NCBI GenBank assembly: GCA_949987565.1 | Contig: OX465118.1 | Span: 4,368,538 to 4,432,537 of the forward strand | DNA length: 64,000 nt | Direction: 5' to 3' | DNA from: Luidia sarsii | Lineage: Eukaryota > Echinodermata > Asteroidea > Paxillosida > Luidiidae | Shown here: piece by piece, positions 34,501 through 49,500 of the stretch | How positions within the stretch are numbered: position 1 is the stretch's first letter | Layout of the letters: each line of letters opens with the position of its first letter | Position numbers and translations under genes: made by a program | Notes under the pieces: generated by a model | What the model saw: the letters and a program-made list of their open reading frames with translations, nothing else | Database searches by the model: none | What the model was told of the DNA's origin: nothing

Positions 34501-37500
34501 ATTGCTTGTACTACTAACCTAAAGGTCTAGTGGATCACTTGTACTACTAGCCTAATGATCTAGTCAGCTAGTGGATCACTTGTACCACATGTACTGGTCC
34601 TCTAGTCAGCTAGTGGATCATGTACTACTGGTCCAATGGTTTATAGGATTGCTTGTACTATTAGCCTAATGGTCTAGTCAGCCAATAGATCACTTGTACT
34701 ACTGGTCCATTGGTCTAGTGGATCACTTGTACTACTAGCCCAATGGTCTAGTGGATCACTTGTACTACTGGTTCAATGGTCTAGTGGATCACTTGTACTA
34801 CTGGTCCATTGGTCTAGTAAATCACTTGTACTACTGGTCCAATGGTCTAATGGATCACTTGCACTACTGGACCATTGGTCTAGTAAATCACTTGTACTAC
34901 TGGTCCACTGGTCTAGTGGATCACTTGTACTACTAGCCCAATGGTCTAGTGGATCACTTGTACTACTGGTCCAATGGTCTAATGGATCACTTGTACTACT
35001 GGACCATTGGTCTAGTGAATCACTTGTACTATGGGTCTAGTGGTGTTGTGGATTACCTTTACTACCTGCCAAAAATCAATCTTCAAAAAAAGAAATAGTA
35101 AAACAATTTGGGGGATCAATTGAGGTTTTCTTTCAATGATCTGGGGGATGATTGCACAAAATCCCTATAACCAACCGGTATATTCACATCAGCTCCATTC
35201 TTGACAAGTACTTTCAGGTTTTTGAGATCACAGCGATTCACTGAAATGTGAGCAGCGGTAAATCCTGCAAAAAATTAAACAAGGTCACTACATCATTCAC
35301 ACGCAAATACTTCACCTCAAAAAAGACTCCCTCCAAAAAGATCAATCTATTTTGCACAACTTTTGCTTGTTACATCAGACAGCTTTCAGAAGAATTTTGA
35401 TTCTCATAAGAACAGCCATATTGGCCCTGGTTATTGGTACATGCATACCATATCAAAGCCTAATGGTGTGTCACCATTAGGCTTTGATATGGTATGCACG
35501 TGTATTCAGAGGTTCCATGGATCAAGTCTTTTCAAAGGCACTCCCAATTGTGAACAAATAATCTGACATCATGTTACTATATTTTAATTAATTGGTAACA
35601 GTACATTCAAGGTTCAAATTAAAAAAAGAACACTATTCATGTAAGATTTTACCCACAAAAAAAGGTCAAATTGAAGAAATTCACATAAATACCTGCCCAT
35701 TTAAAATCTTAATAAATCGTACCATCTAAATTAGATGCATTCAGATCAGCTTGAATTGGCTGTATTGTAACTCTACTTTTGTTGACTGATTGGCGAGGTC
35801 TTTGTACCAGATGCTGAGTGCAATTAATAGATCCATTGTTGGCAGCTAGGTGCAGAGGCATGTTGCCAGAATGGTCCATAGTGTTTGGATCTGCACCACT
35901 ACGCAGTAGCAACTCAACAATATCACTCTGTTGTGTCATTACTGCAAGATGGAGGGGTGTCTACAAATAAAATTCAAAACACATCAACAATTGATTACAA
36001 GCATTCGACCACAATCTTAACACAGTGGAAATGATAAGATAGCATCATCTCTAATATACTGACATTTCAGTTCAACCAATAAAAAGGGTGGATTTCCTGG
36101 TAATACATCATTTATTTGTAAAGAAGTATGAATGAGGATATAATTGGAGCATTTACCTGATGGAGTTTGTTGATTTGGTTGATTATATTCTGTTTTGGAA
36201 TACTGGTGATAACGTGGAGTAGACTAACAACCACATCATGTTGTTTATGAATGATGGCCAAATGAAGAGGACTGCACAAATCCAATGCACACAATAGAAC
36301 CAATATTCATTAAAGATTTTATGTACACCTTATGCAACCTGATGCAGATATTATGAATGCAAACCAATACACATGACCTGATACAACCAACAAAATCTAC
36401 CTTCCAGTAACTTCAAGAATCTTTACCCCATCAGTTTTTAACAGAAATGTAAATACAGGTTAAAAAATGAATTGTTCTTGAAATATGAATTAATATGCTT
36501 TGCGAGTATGTTTATAACAGTTAAATAGTTCTGACTGGCACCCCCACCCAGACAAAGACTAATTGCCTATTTGGGAAGTCCACCATCTAAAGGGCTGAAT
36601 AGCTCATATGATAAGTCATTTTTCAAATTTATTTTCCAGATTTAATTCATGATCTGTGTATAACAGCCACACAATGAAGCAAAGCTACATACGTGTCACC
36701 ATTCTCATCATCCACAGCAATTAAATTCCTTTGAACTGCAAGTATCATCTTGATGTCTGCTGTGATGGCAAAGTCATGCAAAGCATGGGATGTCCTTTCC
36801 GCAAGACGCCAAACCATCGAGTCATAATCCAAGGAAATATCATCTACATTGGGAAGTACAGTATCATAACATGTGCACACACAGGTGAATTTCTTATATG
36901 TGTAATGCCATACGGCTCAAATATTTCAATATGAATGTGCAATACTGAATTTTTTTTCAATATGAATGTGTAATACCATACTACTCAAATTGTTCAATAT
37001 GAATGTGTAATACCATACTGCTCATATATTTTCAACATGAATGAGTAATACTGCTCATATATTTCAATATGAATGTGTAATACCATACTGCTCAAATATT
37101 TCAATATGAATGTGTAATATTGCTCATATATTTCAATATGAATGTGTAATACCATACTGCTCAAATATTTCAAGATGAATGTGTAATACCATACTGCTCA
37201 TGTATTTCAATATGAATGTGTAATATTGCTCATATATTTCAATATGAATGTGTAAAACTGCTCTTATATTTCAATATGAATGTGTAAATCTGCTCATATA
37301 TTTCAATATTGAAGGAAAATATCTCTCCACCATACCTGTCTGCATGGAAGTATCTGTAACATTCTTCACCTTGTCCACAGAGTTGACCATGGACTGAAAT
37401 AATTCTCTTGGTTCTTTTTTCTTAAGTAGCAATAAGCTTGACGCTCTGTCCTTTTCATTCTCACCTTTTCCTGTAATAGAAAACACAAATCATCATATCA

Positions 37501-40500
37501 TAATGACTACACCAGAAATTACATTGGTACTATGGTACAGGGGGGGGTGGTATAGAGTTATTTTATACAAACTAAATAAGTAAAACACTAAATCATGACC
37601 AAATACATGTAGGCAAATACACACAATGTACAGTGTACATGAACATAAAATGACGAAAAATCCAAAACTTGCCCATGAATGACAAATCATAATGATGAAA
37701 AATTCCTCTAAAACAAGTGAATGTCATTAGTGAAGCCAGGCCACTTGCAGACATACCAATGGGGCAAGAATCCACCTCGAGATCACTATCATCTTCCTGG
37801 TCCATGTTCAAACCCACCCTGGGAACAACAGCAGGTTGGCTGTCCTGAACAGACTCAACAAACCCTGAGGGAATCACAACTTGTTTACAGGCCTTGCTGA
37901 TACCCCTGCTTTGCAAGGTTATAGTCTGCCTATTCAGTTGTTGCTGTTTTTGCTGCTGCTGTTGCTGCTGCTGCTCCTGATAACTTTTCATCATGACCAG
38001 ATGCTGCTGTTCTGTTGTCAAAAATAAAGAATAAATGCTTATTACACAGTAATTTTATTGATCTCAAAAGTTAGAGGGCCTGACATTTTAATCCAAGCAG
38101 GACCTTTCTCAAAGGTCCTGCTAGGATCGAAACGCAAGGCCCTCTAACTTTTGGGATTCATGTATTGCAGGGCATTTTAGTCAGTAAGCAGTTAGCAACA
38201 GTTTCTTGTATTAATTTTTTTTATATTATTGACATTTACAAATTACACTGTCATATAACAAGCACAAAGTACACATGAACATGTTTAATAATGAGAACTC
38301 GGATGTATGTCAATAAATCCTTTTATAATGGACTAAAATGAAATTGGAGATAATTAGAGATTTATACATTTTCAGCGCATAACGCATCTTCTAAATCTTA
38401 TGAACCACATATACAGGGTATACATATACATGTACAGTGTGTACCAGTATACATATATAACAAGTATAAAAAGAATATATATATATGTACTTTTGAAATT
38501 TGATTTGGTTTCAGATACACATGTACATAAGTGGCAAATGAGAGACTGGATCAAATCTATAAGGCTGGTTAGAATGTGTGGGGAATGTTGGGTACGTTGG
38601 TTTCCAACTTGTTTCTGGTACAGTACTTTAATATTTGTTTAAATGTGCCTATAGAGGGCGCACTTCAAATTCATAGCCAAGTTTACTTGTGTCCATGTTG
38701 GTTGGCATTTTGAGAATCCGTGCACACGCTGATGATATCTCAACCTCAGTCCATTTCTAAGTCTTGTCCTTCCTTGCTTTTTGTATAAACTCAACACTAA
38801 CCTCTGTTCATATTCAAGCTATTGGATGGACCACCTCCCCCACTTCCAGCACCAAAGTTGAAGTGTGTAGGTCTATCTTCTGTGAATTGGTATCCACTGC
38901 CACCTCCTCCACTTCCTCCAAATCTTCCCTTTCCTCCACTACCTCCGTCAAAAAAGTTGTCTTGGAATGTAGGAATGCCTTTCTTCCTCTTCCTTAGAAT
39001 GCTTTCAATATCTGCAGGAATGTAAATGTTACAGCATAATCTATGTCATTACTGCATTCAAGCTGGTTTTTGTTTACAAGGTGGATGGCAATATCTCGTG
39101 TCATGGTAGAAACATTTACTCATTCATGAACAGCTACATGTAGAGAAATGACTTCCAATACATAAATACATTGTACATGTCTACAGTGGTAGACATAAGG
39201 TACATAAAGGTGTCTAATTATGTGGAACAAATCAGATAAGAAACCTAAAAAGAAAATTGCCAATGGCCAAAAAATACAGCAAACCATATCTTACCAGGGA
39301 CTTGTGGATGGTATATAAAAGGCTTAGGGTCACTAACTTCCCTGTCAGAACGTCTCTGAAGTTGAACTTGAACATAAACTGGCTTCTCTATCTTACAATC
39401 CTTGTATGGTGGAGTCTTGAAGACAATAGCAAACTGGAAAAAGAAACAGTTGCATTCAAAAATGAATGAAAGAATGAAAGGATGGAAACAAGAATAATGC
39501 ACAATACTGTACATGTATGTACTGTTAATAGGAATAAAAAACATAACAAGTTTTTGCAGCCATAGACTTCCTTGTTGTAGATCTGCCATTGTGAGCATTG
39601 CATAAAGCATGCAAAATCACAACTTCTGCAGTTGCTGAAGATAAGGGAATACATAAAGGACAGGTGTAATAAGACTACACTCTGTATAAATAGCATCACA
39701 GACTGGAAGAAGTCTACTGTACATTTCCTAAACAGATGTGTCTGATGAGGCCAAAAACACTCATTTTCAATATTTGTACAGTGTTTTAGCAATAAAAGTA
39801 AATTACTTGATTTGTTTTTGAATTTTGTTTAAGTTAAATAATTTCTCAGCAAAATGTGAACTATAGCAGCAATGCTCCAGCTCAACACCCTGGGGCTGAC
39901 CACCAGTTGGGGTTTGGGTAGATTGGTGTATTGGAGCAGCTATAGAGGTAACGTTTTTAATAAATCGCCTGTAATAAAAACATAACAATAACAAACTTCT
40001 AACATCCTTCAGGTGACATGGAACTGGCCAGGCATGCACTTTTGCTATCTTTTCTGGGTTAGTTGACACACCTATACGCGATACTTTGTGTCCCAAGTAG
40101 CAAACTTCTGTCTGAAATAATGTACATTTCTTTGGTTATAACTTCAGCCCTGCTTCAGACAATCATTTGAAAACTTCAACTAAACATTTGGTATATTTGT
40201 CAAATGGCGCAAAAACAAGAATGTCATCCAATTCACTGAGACAAGCTTTCCAGCCGAGTCCACTTCAAACAAGCTCAAAAAGACACCATGTATGTCTTTT
40301 CTTTCAAGAAGTATGGCTCTGAAAAGAGCCAGTAACTCAACATTTCGGGCAGTGTGTACCGGTACTCTGCCCGTCGTCAGGAGACACTGACAGTCTCCTG
40401 GCAATGGGCAGAGTACACACTACCTGAAACGTTGAGTTACCAGCTCTTTTCAAAGCCATACCTCCTGAAAGAGAAGACATATACTGGTACATGTACATGG

Positions 40501-43500
40501 TGTCACCACAAACCTTCCACTAAGTAAACAAAATTGTTTTTCCAAGCTCACCAGCATTAAAGGTATTTCTTTGTTCACATAATAAATCCTTAAGTTTAAT
40601 ATTTTGTTCTAATTCAAGTTGGTAGAATACGGTCAATTATGTTACTGACATTATGTTACATGTACATGTACATGTACTTCCCTGAGGATTTAAAAGTGGC
40701 TTTATTCACGATTCTCGCTTGAACCCTTTTTAGCCAACAATAGTGTATGGACCAGTTTTGATCTCACCTGTCTGTGCACATCAGTTGGACCAAATTCTCC
40801 ATTAGCCTCCCATGTAATCTCCCCATTGTTGTTCATTTCAAAAAACCTCACTTGAACATCATCTTTCTGCACCTTGTCGCAGAGAAGATATACCTCTTCA
40901 TTCCCTGTCACACAGCCAGAGCTTTTGTCCATGCGGCAGATTTTGAGGGTGGTAGCCCCAGGTGCTTCTGTTTATCAAATAATTGATTAGAAATTACAAG
41001 ACTATTAGCAATCTGTGGATACGTTTAAACCAGCTGCTAACTTTGCTGCTACATAGCAGCAAAAATGTGGGCGTCTGAATGCAAATTTAGCTGTCACCTT
41101 CACCTTAGTTGCTAACTTCACTGCTACCTCCAAAGTTAGTAGCAAAGCTAATCACTTAGCAGTGAAATCTAATGCTTTAGCCACTTAGCAGCAGTACAAT
41201 GTAAGTGGCTGTGGAATGTTGAGTGGATGCAAATGACCTGACTACCAACACGTGACTTCCCCTCCCCTTAGTATCGGTGTTATTGCTGACACTTAATGAA
41301 GGTGTTCTAGCCAGGAATTAAATAGCGTGTCAGCCTAACATGCTATTGAAGGTTCCTGACACGCTTTTATTTTGCTGATACACTGTAAATGTGTTCTTGT
41401 CCCGTCTGTCCCGTCCGTCCCCTTGTTGTCTGTCTGTCCCCTAGGTCAGGGAACAAAAGCTCTTGCTTCACCCTATACCTAAATGTTGCCAACTTGTACT
41501 AAATTATTAATTACGTACGCTTCTGCATTGATAATTCTATGCTATCTTTTATAACAGGATTGTATTGTATTGTATTGTATTAATTCACTGTGCATTTTGT
41601 AAACGAGTTGCAGCATTGAAATAAATGTCCAAGTAATAATAATAAAGTAATAATAAATTGCATGTATTAAAATTAGATTGATTAGCTTTTCTGCCGCGTA
41701 GCGGAAAAGCTATTGTTCTTGTTCTGATTTTTTTTTTTGTCTTTGGCTTTTCCGCCACTACAGCGTAGCGGAAAAGACTTTCCGTTTGTTCTGATTTTTT
41801 TTTTTCCAGTTTCTTCTTTTATATCTTCTTCTTCTTCTTGGTCTTCTTCCTCCTCGATTCTTCTAACCTCGGAATCTAGAAAACTAAAGAAGATTCTTTA
41901 GTCAAACTTGACACAAAGTACATGACCTACACTTGTGCCTCAAATTGCTTTGAAGTGAGTTGTTTGAAAGATGGTCACGTGACCGCTGTTTGAACTTTAA
42001 AACCTTCAAAAAATCATAACAAATCAACGGTTGGCTCCCTTGTCTTGCTGTTTGTGGCATGTGAGAAGTGTTTTCAGCCGCTACAGATCAATGACCTTTG
42101 TGATGTCATCTGACTTCGTCTTCCGGTCGAAACAGGAAGTGACTTTGTAAAGGCTCTTATTCAAATTTGAAGACAGATATGAACGTTGTGTTGACGTTGT
42201 TAGGTCAAGGTTGAGTCACTTTCTATAAATCATTACCATATGACGTCATCAAAAACTTGAGCGCCCTCTAGCGGCAGGTTGAAAATGTCCGAAAATGTAA
42301 TTTAACTCGATCCCAGTGGCGAAGTTTGAGGAAATCGTTTCAAATTCGGCAGAAAGACTGCCACATACTTTGACAATGCACATGACAAGTTTTAAAGACG
42401 TGACGTAAACATAACGGAAATTAGAAATGAAAGTCTTAGTTTTTTTCAAAAATTCATAGAAATTCATAAAAATAAGTTTTTGCACCACAAGAAAGAGTAC
42501 AATTTTTCCTTTCCGATGATACCTTACATATGCTGCCACTAGTTTTAAAACGCCTGTGGTGATGAAAGATATGATTGCCTCCCTCTATCTCCAGATGTAT
42601 TTTTTTAAATATATCTGTCTGTGAAGGTGTGTGCGTGTCTGAAGGTGGAGGGGGGGTCACTGCTTGGACTGTACCATTGCCTCAGACTGGGTCGGGGAGG
42701 GGTGTTCGGTAGATGCCCTTCTACTGTATAAGCTGTATACAGCAGGTGCGCACAGTGTTTTATAGGCTGGCGGAGCCTAGAGAGGGGCGGAGGGAGGTCG
42801 AGGGGAGCGTGGAGTTTGGGGGGAGGTTTGAAGGGGATGGAGTAAGAAAGGGCGGGAGAGATGAAGAGAGGGGAGAGAGGTGGTCGCGGGGCGCAGGGCA
42901 ATGAAAATTTTGTCGGGACGTGCTTGTGAGGTAGCAGCCATGGATATGCCTAGAGAAGGGGCAGAGAGAGAGGGAGAGAGAGCCGAGATAAAGTGAGAGA
43001 GAGGGAGAGAAAGAGAGGGTGAAGAGAGAAGGAGGATTGAGAGGGAGAGGGTGTGGGAGAAAGGGAGGGAGGGGTGCAAGAGAGGGGGAGTGAGAGGGGA
43101 GAGAGAGAGGGGGAGTGAGTAGTGAGTTGGGGACGACGAGAGGGGACGAGGGGTGACGACACGAATCACACGATGTCTTGATAATCCTTGGGATAATTTA
43201 CTGTGCAGTCGTCAGTCAGCACACAGGAACCAAGACAAGAGAGAGAGAGAGAGAGAGGAGGAGAGGGGGAGAGAGGGAAAGAGAGGTGGAGAGGGGAGAC
43301 AGGGGGAGACAGGGGGAAGAGAGGGAGAGAAAGGGGAGAGAAATGGGGAAAGGGGAGAGAGGGGCTTTAGATATTTGGGGGGGGGTCTTGGCGACACCGA
43401 GATGGTGAAGAGGGGAGGGTTAGAACAAAGGGTAGGGAGTAGGAGAAGGAGGGGTGATAGAGGACACGATGATTACGCTAAGTCCTGATAAGGTTGTGGC

Positions 43501-46500
43501 TGGGTAATGTGCAGTCGCCAGTCAGTACACAGTAATGGCACTGCAATGACGATCAACCTGGAAGGGTAGTTCTTCTGGTTTTCCAATTTCGTCGAGAGTT
43601 GGTCGTTCCCCAGAAGAAAAAAAACAAGGAAAAGCCCTAAGATCTGTGACAACAGACGTAGATTTCTCGTCTTCTTCTTCTTCTTTTTCTGGTCGGAATA
43701 ATACCATAGACTTTGTACAGGGTTTTTCTCCACGGCACTTTTGCCATTGAACACACTTGGATTTTTTTCAAACTTGGCAAATGCATAGAGCCTATGTTGA
43801 GCTAGTGCACAGTTGTCTTATGATTGTCATGACATCATAATGTGTCACGTGACAGTGCTTTAAAGGGGCAAATTTCAAACTCCATTTTTAAGCAAAAATG
43901 CAATTTCGTTTGGTTTTAATTTTACACTATATCTAAGTTGGGAAAAGGTGTATCCAAAAATTGCCCTCATTTGATGAAGACGTCATCTCATGAATAATAA
44001 TGAGGTCATGAACTTTTCAGATTTTCACATTCAATAGAGCATATTTGGCCAACGCAGCAAGACTTTCTAATTTTTTTTTTTTATATCTATTGGGGATGTA
44101 GTTTAGAAACACCCACCGGGCCCAAAATGCCATGACGCAATCGTGACGTCATCAAAATGCGTGTTTTTAAAACACATATTTGCCAAAAGTCAATCTTCTC
44201 AAAATTTGGTGGGCAATTAGCTATTGGGCTGGACATTCTAAATCCAGAGTTTGTAAGCAATTGACCATTGTTCAGAATTATTGTGATTTTTTTGAAAAAT
44301 ACTATAATAAAGTCCCATAGACTTTGTGCACAAAATATGCACAAGCGTTTTGGGGTAGGAATGGAGGGTACGAATTCAAATCCCGTTGATGTCAATTTTT
44401 TTTTTAAGAGAACCAGATGCGGAAAAGCGTTATGTTCTGTTTGCCAACAGACATAAATCTCTAGTTTGTTCTTTCATTTATTCTTTTATACAAAAACATG
44501 GTTTTGATGTACATATGCTGCAGTTTCATCAATCCTTTGGAGAACCATGGAGGAAAGATTTTCCTTCCTCCATGGGAGAACCAACATCCAAACACAGACA
44601 CATGATAGCATTGTGGTTCAGAGCATGCCTGTTCAAAGATTTCAGCTATTCAGCTGCGCTGAAAACATGTGTGCTGCAAAGCATATCATTTGACAAGGCA
44701 CAGGATTGGTTACTCTCAAGCTGCAATTGTTTCTTAACAAATCCACACGACCCCAATTTGTTTTCTTTGCTATGGAATTTCTATCAATTTGCAGTCATTT
44801 TCGCATAACATTTGTTATACCCATTCTTACTTGTGAAGTTGTCAACAGCCTTGATTGAAATACAAAAACCTGTCTGTACACTTATAGACCAGTGTAATTG
44901 GGCAAATTCAGTAATGTCTAGCAGTGCAAACCACGTGTTCTCGTAGGAAGTAGACCTGACAGGTCTACATTTTAGTGACCTCCGTACACACTGACTGTAG
45001 TTAGGACTCAGTAGTGAAGTCTTACACCCCTTGTGATTTTTTAGCAGTAAACTCAGCAGGGAAGTTAGCCGCTCATGTGAACATACACTGTAACCCCAGA
45101 TAACCACACATGCCCATGGTCTATAGAATTGTCTAAACAGAGGACAGAAAACCCAGGAGAAAACATTTAAAAACTGTCTGACACTTACTGCTGTCATAGA
45201 TGGGCACTGATATGACCGGAGCCAGTGGCTGTATAAAGTGACTTGTTGCATCCGGTAAATAAGCCTGGAAGCAGAGTCTAACCACTGACAGGTCCATTGC
45301 TTTGGACATCTCTTGAGCTTTCTTGCTCAGTTGCTCATCTGAGTCAGTAACATATTGTGAACAGCCCTTGTTGTCCAGGACAGTGCGATACAGCTTTTGT
45401 TGATCACTGAGTCGTTCCTTGAGAACTGTCTCTACCTTCTTACGGGTTACATGCAGGATACCCAGATTAGGGAAACTGTTCAAAAATAAATTAAAAAAGT
45501 AATCACCATTACACAATCTTTGCAAAAAGTATTACATTTTCATGAAAACTCATAATATAAATCACTATTTTAAAATAAACTACATTCAACATGTTTAGCC
45601 ACTTGTTGCAATTGTTTTTAAGTATGCTTGGATTTTGAATTTCTTATGCAATCTACTTATCATACAAATTGTTGTAAACGGCTTAATATTGAAAATGAAA
45701 AAAATACTCATATAAAAATTCCTGATGGCCTGAACTTGTTATCCAAATAGGACCTCTTTGAAAGAGTCCTTTGAGAAATATCCTGCAAGAATTTAAATTC
45801 CAGGAAGGAATTCTGGTGAAAAACAGACACGTTGTACTGTAGGCCTACGGTATGTACCTGTACATGTACAGGGTATGATCTACCCTGTGTGAAGATTTGA
45901 ACTTGCATCTCACTTAAATCATTATCTTTAATATTGTAAGGAATTGAAATTGATGGACGAATTTCAAAATTGTTTAATCAAATTTAAGTGCCAACTTTTT
46001 TCGATATTTGTAAAAGGAATTTGTTCTTTGTTCCAAAAATCCTGGGGCAATCGCTGGAAACTCAACAAATTTCCTCTTTCCTAAAACACAGCAGATTTTC
46101 AATTGCTAAAATTTCATGGATAATCTGATACATGTACCATTACAAACATCCTGATGAGTAAGTAATTTCTCAAATTTGGAAAGTCCGGGATTTTGGAACT
46201 ATTCAAATGGTGTACCCTCCCTTCAACACCAGTCTTTTGACAACAAACATTACCTGGCTGTCATATCTGATGGCCCAACTTGGACAGTGCACGCTCCATC
46301 TTTACAATGTTTACCTACAATGCTGTGTGCATGAGGCTTTGGTATCTCCTCATTTGTAACAAGAGTGACCACTATTCTGGCTAAACCAGTGTAGTTGACA
46401 ATCTGTTGGTACATACAGTGTGTACACATAGAAAAGACAAAAACATCAAAAGATAAACAGTAAGCTGTAGGGGATGCTGGTAATGGGGCAGTTGTGTGTC

Positions 46501-49500
46501 AAAAATAAGGAATAGTAATACATTGTGTACGTTGCACATTTCCATGGATGGCCCAAAATGGTAACAATGTAAACAGTATTAGGGCTAAAGTTTCCACTGT
46601 AAACCAACAAATGAAAAGATGCAGTTGTGTTGGCTTGGGCTGATTTGATATCCCGTTATTATTTGTTTAAATACCTGTTTACTGGTTGGATCCATGTGGG
46701 TCCCCCATAGAAATGTGAACAGTTAAGTTAACAGTAAGCTACACACCTCAACCGATGGATAAGTACGCTTGCTTTTCTGATTATTCTGTCCTGGGAGGCC
46801 ACCATGGGATGGTCCTTCACAATCATACCTGAATCGGAATCCTCTCTGTAAATTGCAATAGCAAAAATAATGGACAGTCCTTTCATTAATAATATCATAA
46901 GCAATGCAATTGGTGCATTAAATTTAAACTTTTAAAAGTACATGCTTCATTTTTGGGTGGGTGAAATACAAGTACCGGTAGGTGTTGTAATAATGTGTTA
47001 TTGTTGTTGTTGTTGTTGTTGTTGTTTTTTTTTTGGGGGGGGTCATTACTGTACATGTACATGTACACTTGTACATATGTACATACACTATATGTATTTC
47101 ACTGGACTGCTGTAAACCACACCGGTATTTTCAGTGGCTGGCAGTGTCACAAATTGGTTTAATGTACATGTACATGTAGAAACATATACCATGTATGCAG
47201 CATGCGATCTGCCCGAAAGCAACATATGATGTATTGTCCAATACTTTTCTTAAAATATTGTAATAATGTGTTGTTTAAACAATACTGGAAAAAAGTCTGT
47301 ATATCTTCACTATTCATGTCAAATACATCTACACATACATGTACCGGTACATGTACATGTACATGCCTACATAGGTAAACATGTACAGTACATGTATAGG
47401 CATACCGGTAAAAAGCAGAAATCGGGTCAAAAAATTGGAACACATTACATGAAATCGGATGTATTTTTCAGAAGCTAACATGTTTTTAAACCTAATGTTT
47501 TGAAAAACCGAAAATATTTTTTATGACTCGGATGCATTTCCAAAAACCTAATCAAATTTAACGACCGAACATCTTCATGTTTCGGATGTTTTTGCGAATC
47601 CGATCATTTTTCAAAAATCGAACATGCCGTAGGCATAAAACAGCCTTAGAATGTGTTGGGTTTACAAATTTTCATCCAATTTTTAATTTCATCCGATTCT
47701 GAAAAGCATCCAAAACTTTTGACCCTCTTCGGGCCGGGTTTTGCCGAGCACCCGAACCTTTCTTGGCCTCTTGGGTCAAGACGTCAACCTAGCTAAAGGT
47801 AGCAAAATCCCAGCCGCATATTCAGACAAACCTAGAACGCGTGCGGCAAAAGGAGGCCCTTTTTCCAATGTACCTCGGGTCCTTTTTTCAACAAAATAAA
47901 ATTATTCCAGCAAATAACATAAACTTTAACACATCAACCTTCAACAAGAGTACGTAACCTAATTTATATTTCATTTACAGCCCCTTCGATTAAGTATTTC
48001 TAAGCAAATTGAGGGACAAAATGTGACTCCGAAAAAAGCCCCCAAATTTGCAAAAGGTTTAAGTACGTGACAACAAATGCTCAGTAAATACAAAATGTAC
48101 CCTACATGTACATATTTTGAAAAAGTGTTTTTTTCTTTCATAATCCAACTCATCCAACCCATGGGCAGGCCCAATTTTGGAGAGTGCAAATTCTTTTCAC
48201 TAATTCATGTCTAATTGGGACGCTAAATATGGACGCCATTTTCGACCCCAAATTGTCAGAAATGAGTTGGATTGTGGAAGAAAATTCCAACTTTTTCAAA
48301 CTATGTAGGGTACATTTTGTTTTTACGGAGCACTACTGTTAGCGTGATGCCCATTTCTGACGATTTGGGGTCAAAAATGGCGCTCATAATTAGAGTCATA
48401 ATTAGAAACTAATTAGTAGAAAGAATTTGCCCTCTCCGAAATTGGGCATGCCCATAGGATGGATGAGTTGGATTGTGGAAGAAAATACCACATTTTCGAC
48501 GACTTCACCCAAGACTATCGTCACCAAGCCAAAGAAAGGTTCTGGTGCTCGGCAAAACCCGGCCCGAAGAGGTTAGGAAATGCATCCGAGTCGTAAAAAA
48601 TATGTTCCAATTTTCAAAACATTAGGTTTAAAAATATGTTAGCTCCTGAAAAATACATCCGATTCCATGTAATGTGTTCCAATCTTTTTTACCTGATTTC
48701 TGCTTCGTATACCGGTATGTACACATGTATCAGTATGTACTGTTCTACTACAGTACGTGTATTTGAACAAATGAATAAAGACTGAATGAAAGACTGAAAA
48801 TGAATAAAAAAAGTGGGGCCTATGAAGGGCAAATGGCATACTGGGCCATTCTCGTCGACCCAGCAAACATTTCAAAGAATTAATCCACTTTTGAATTGGC
48901 CAAGCATCTAGCGAACAGAACATTGTAAAATACACATTGATCAGGTACTGTATGGCAAACCCTCGTTCTCACCTACATGTAAGTACTGTACATGTACATA
49001 AGTACCAGGTACTGGCTACTCTTCACAAATCATAAATTTATGAAAATCAGTGGCATCCAGCCATCCACTGTTATAAATGCAAATGTGAATTCACCACCGC
49101 AATACATGTATGTCAAAAACCTGAGGGATTTTAGTTTCAAGTTCCTTCTATTAAACAATTGCAATGCAAAATGTACAATGCCATGTATACATGAACTGTG
49201 AATGTGTGTCCATGTGCATACTGCATAGGCCATATCTTTTGTGTCTTTGGGGAAGTACATGTAAAATGCCCCCTTTCCAATACAAAAATCTCTGGATTAT
49301 GTCGAGGGTAACCCCGGGTGGGAAATGGTTGCCAGTCCTGAGGTTTTCCACAACACTTGTTCAGCCCGGGTTAAGGCAAACAATTTGGGACGTTACCAGG
49401 GGCTCATAAACCCTGCTCGCTACCACGGCTAAGGATGGAAATCTTGGGGTATGGCCGTAAGCATTGTGGTGGAAAACCCAGCAGGGTTATGTGTTGAATG

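Noticed and set aside
32775..35045. CRISPR-like array
   Set aside because: Units follow one another without unique spacers, inside an intron of an animal gene. It is a minisatellite.
42605..43488. Several long open frames rich in Arg/Glu/Gly or Ser/Pro/Leu
   Set aside because: They arise from GA-rich composition. No domain or splice logic.
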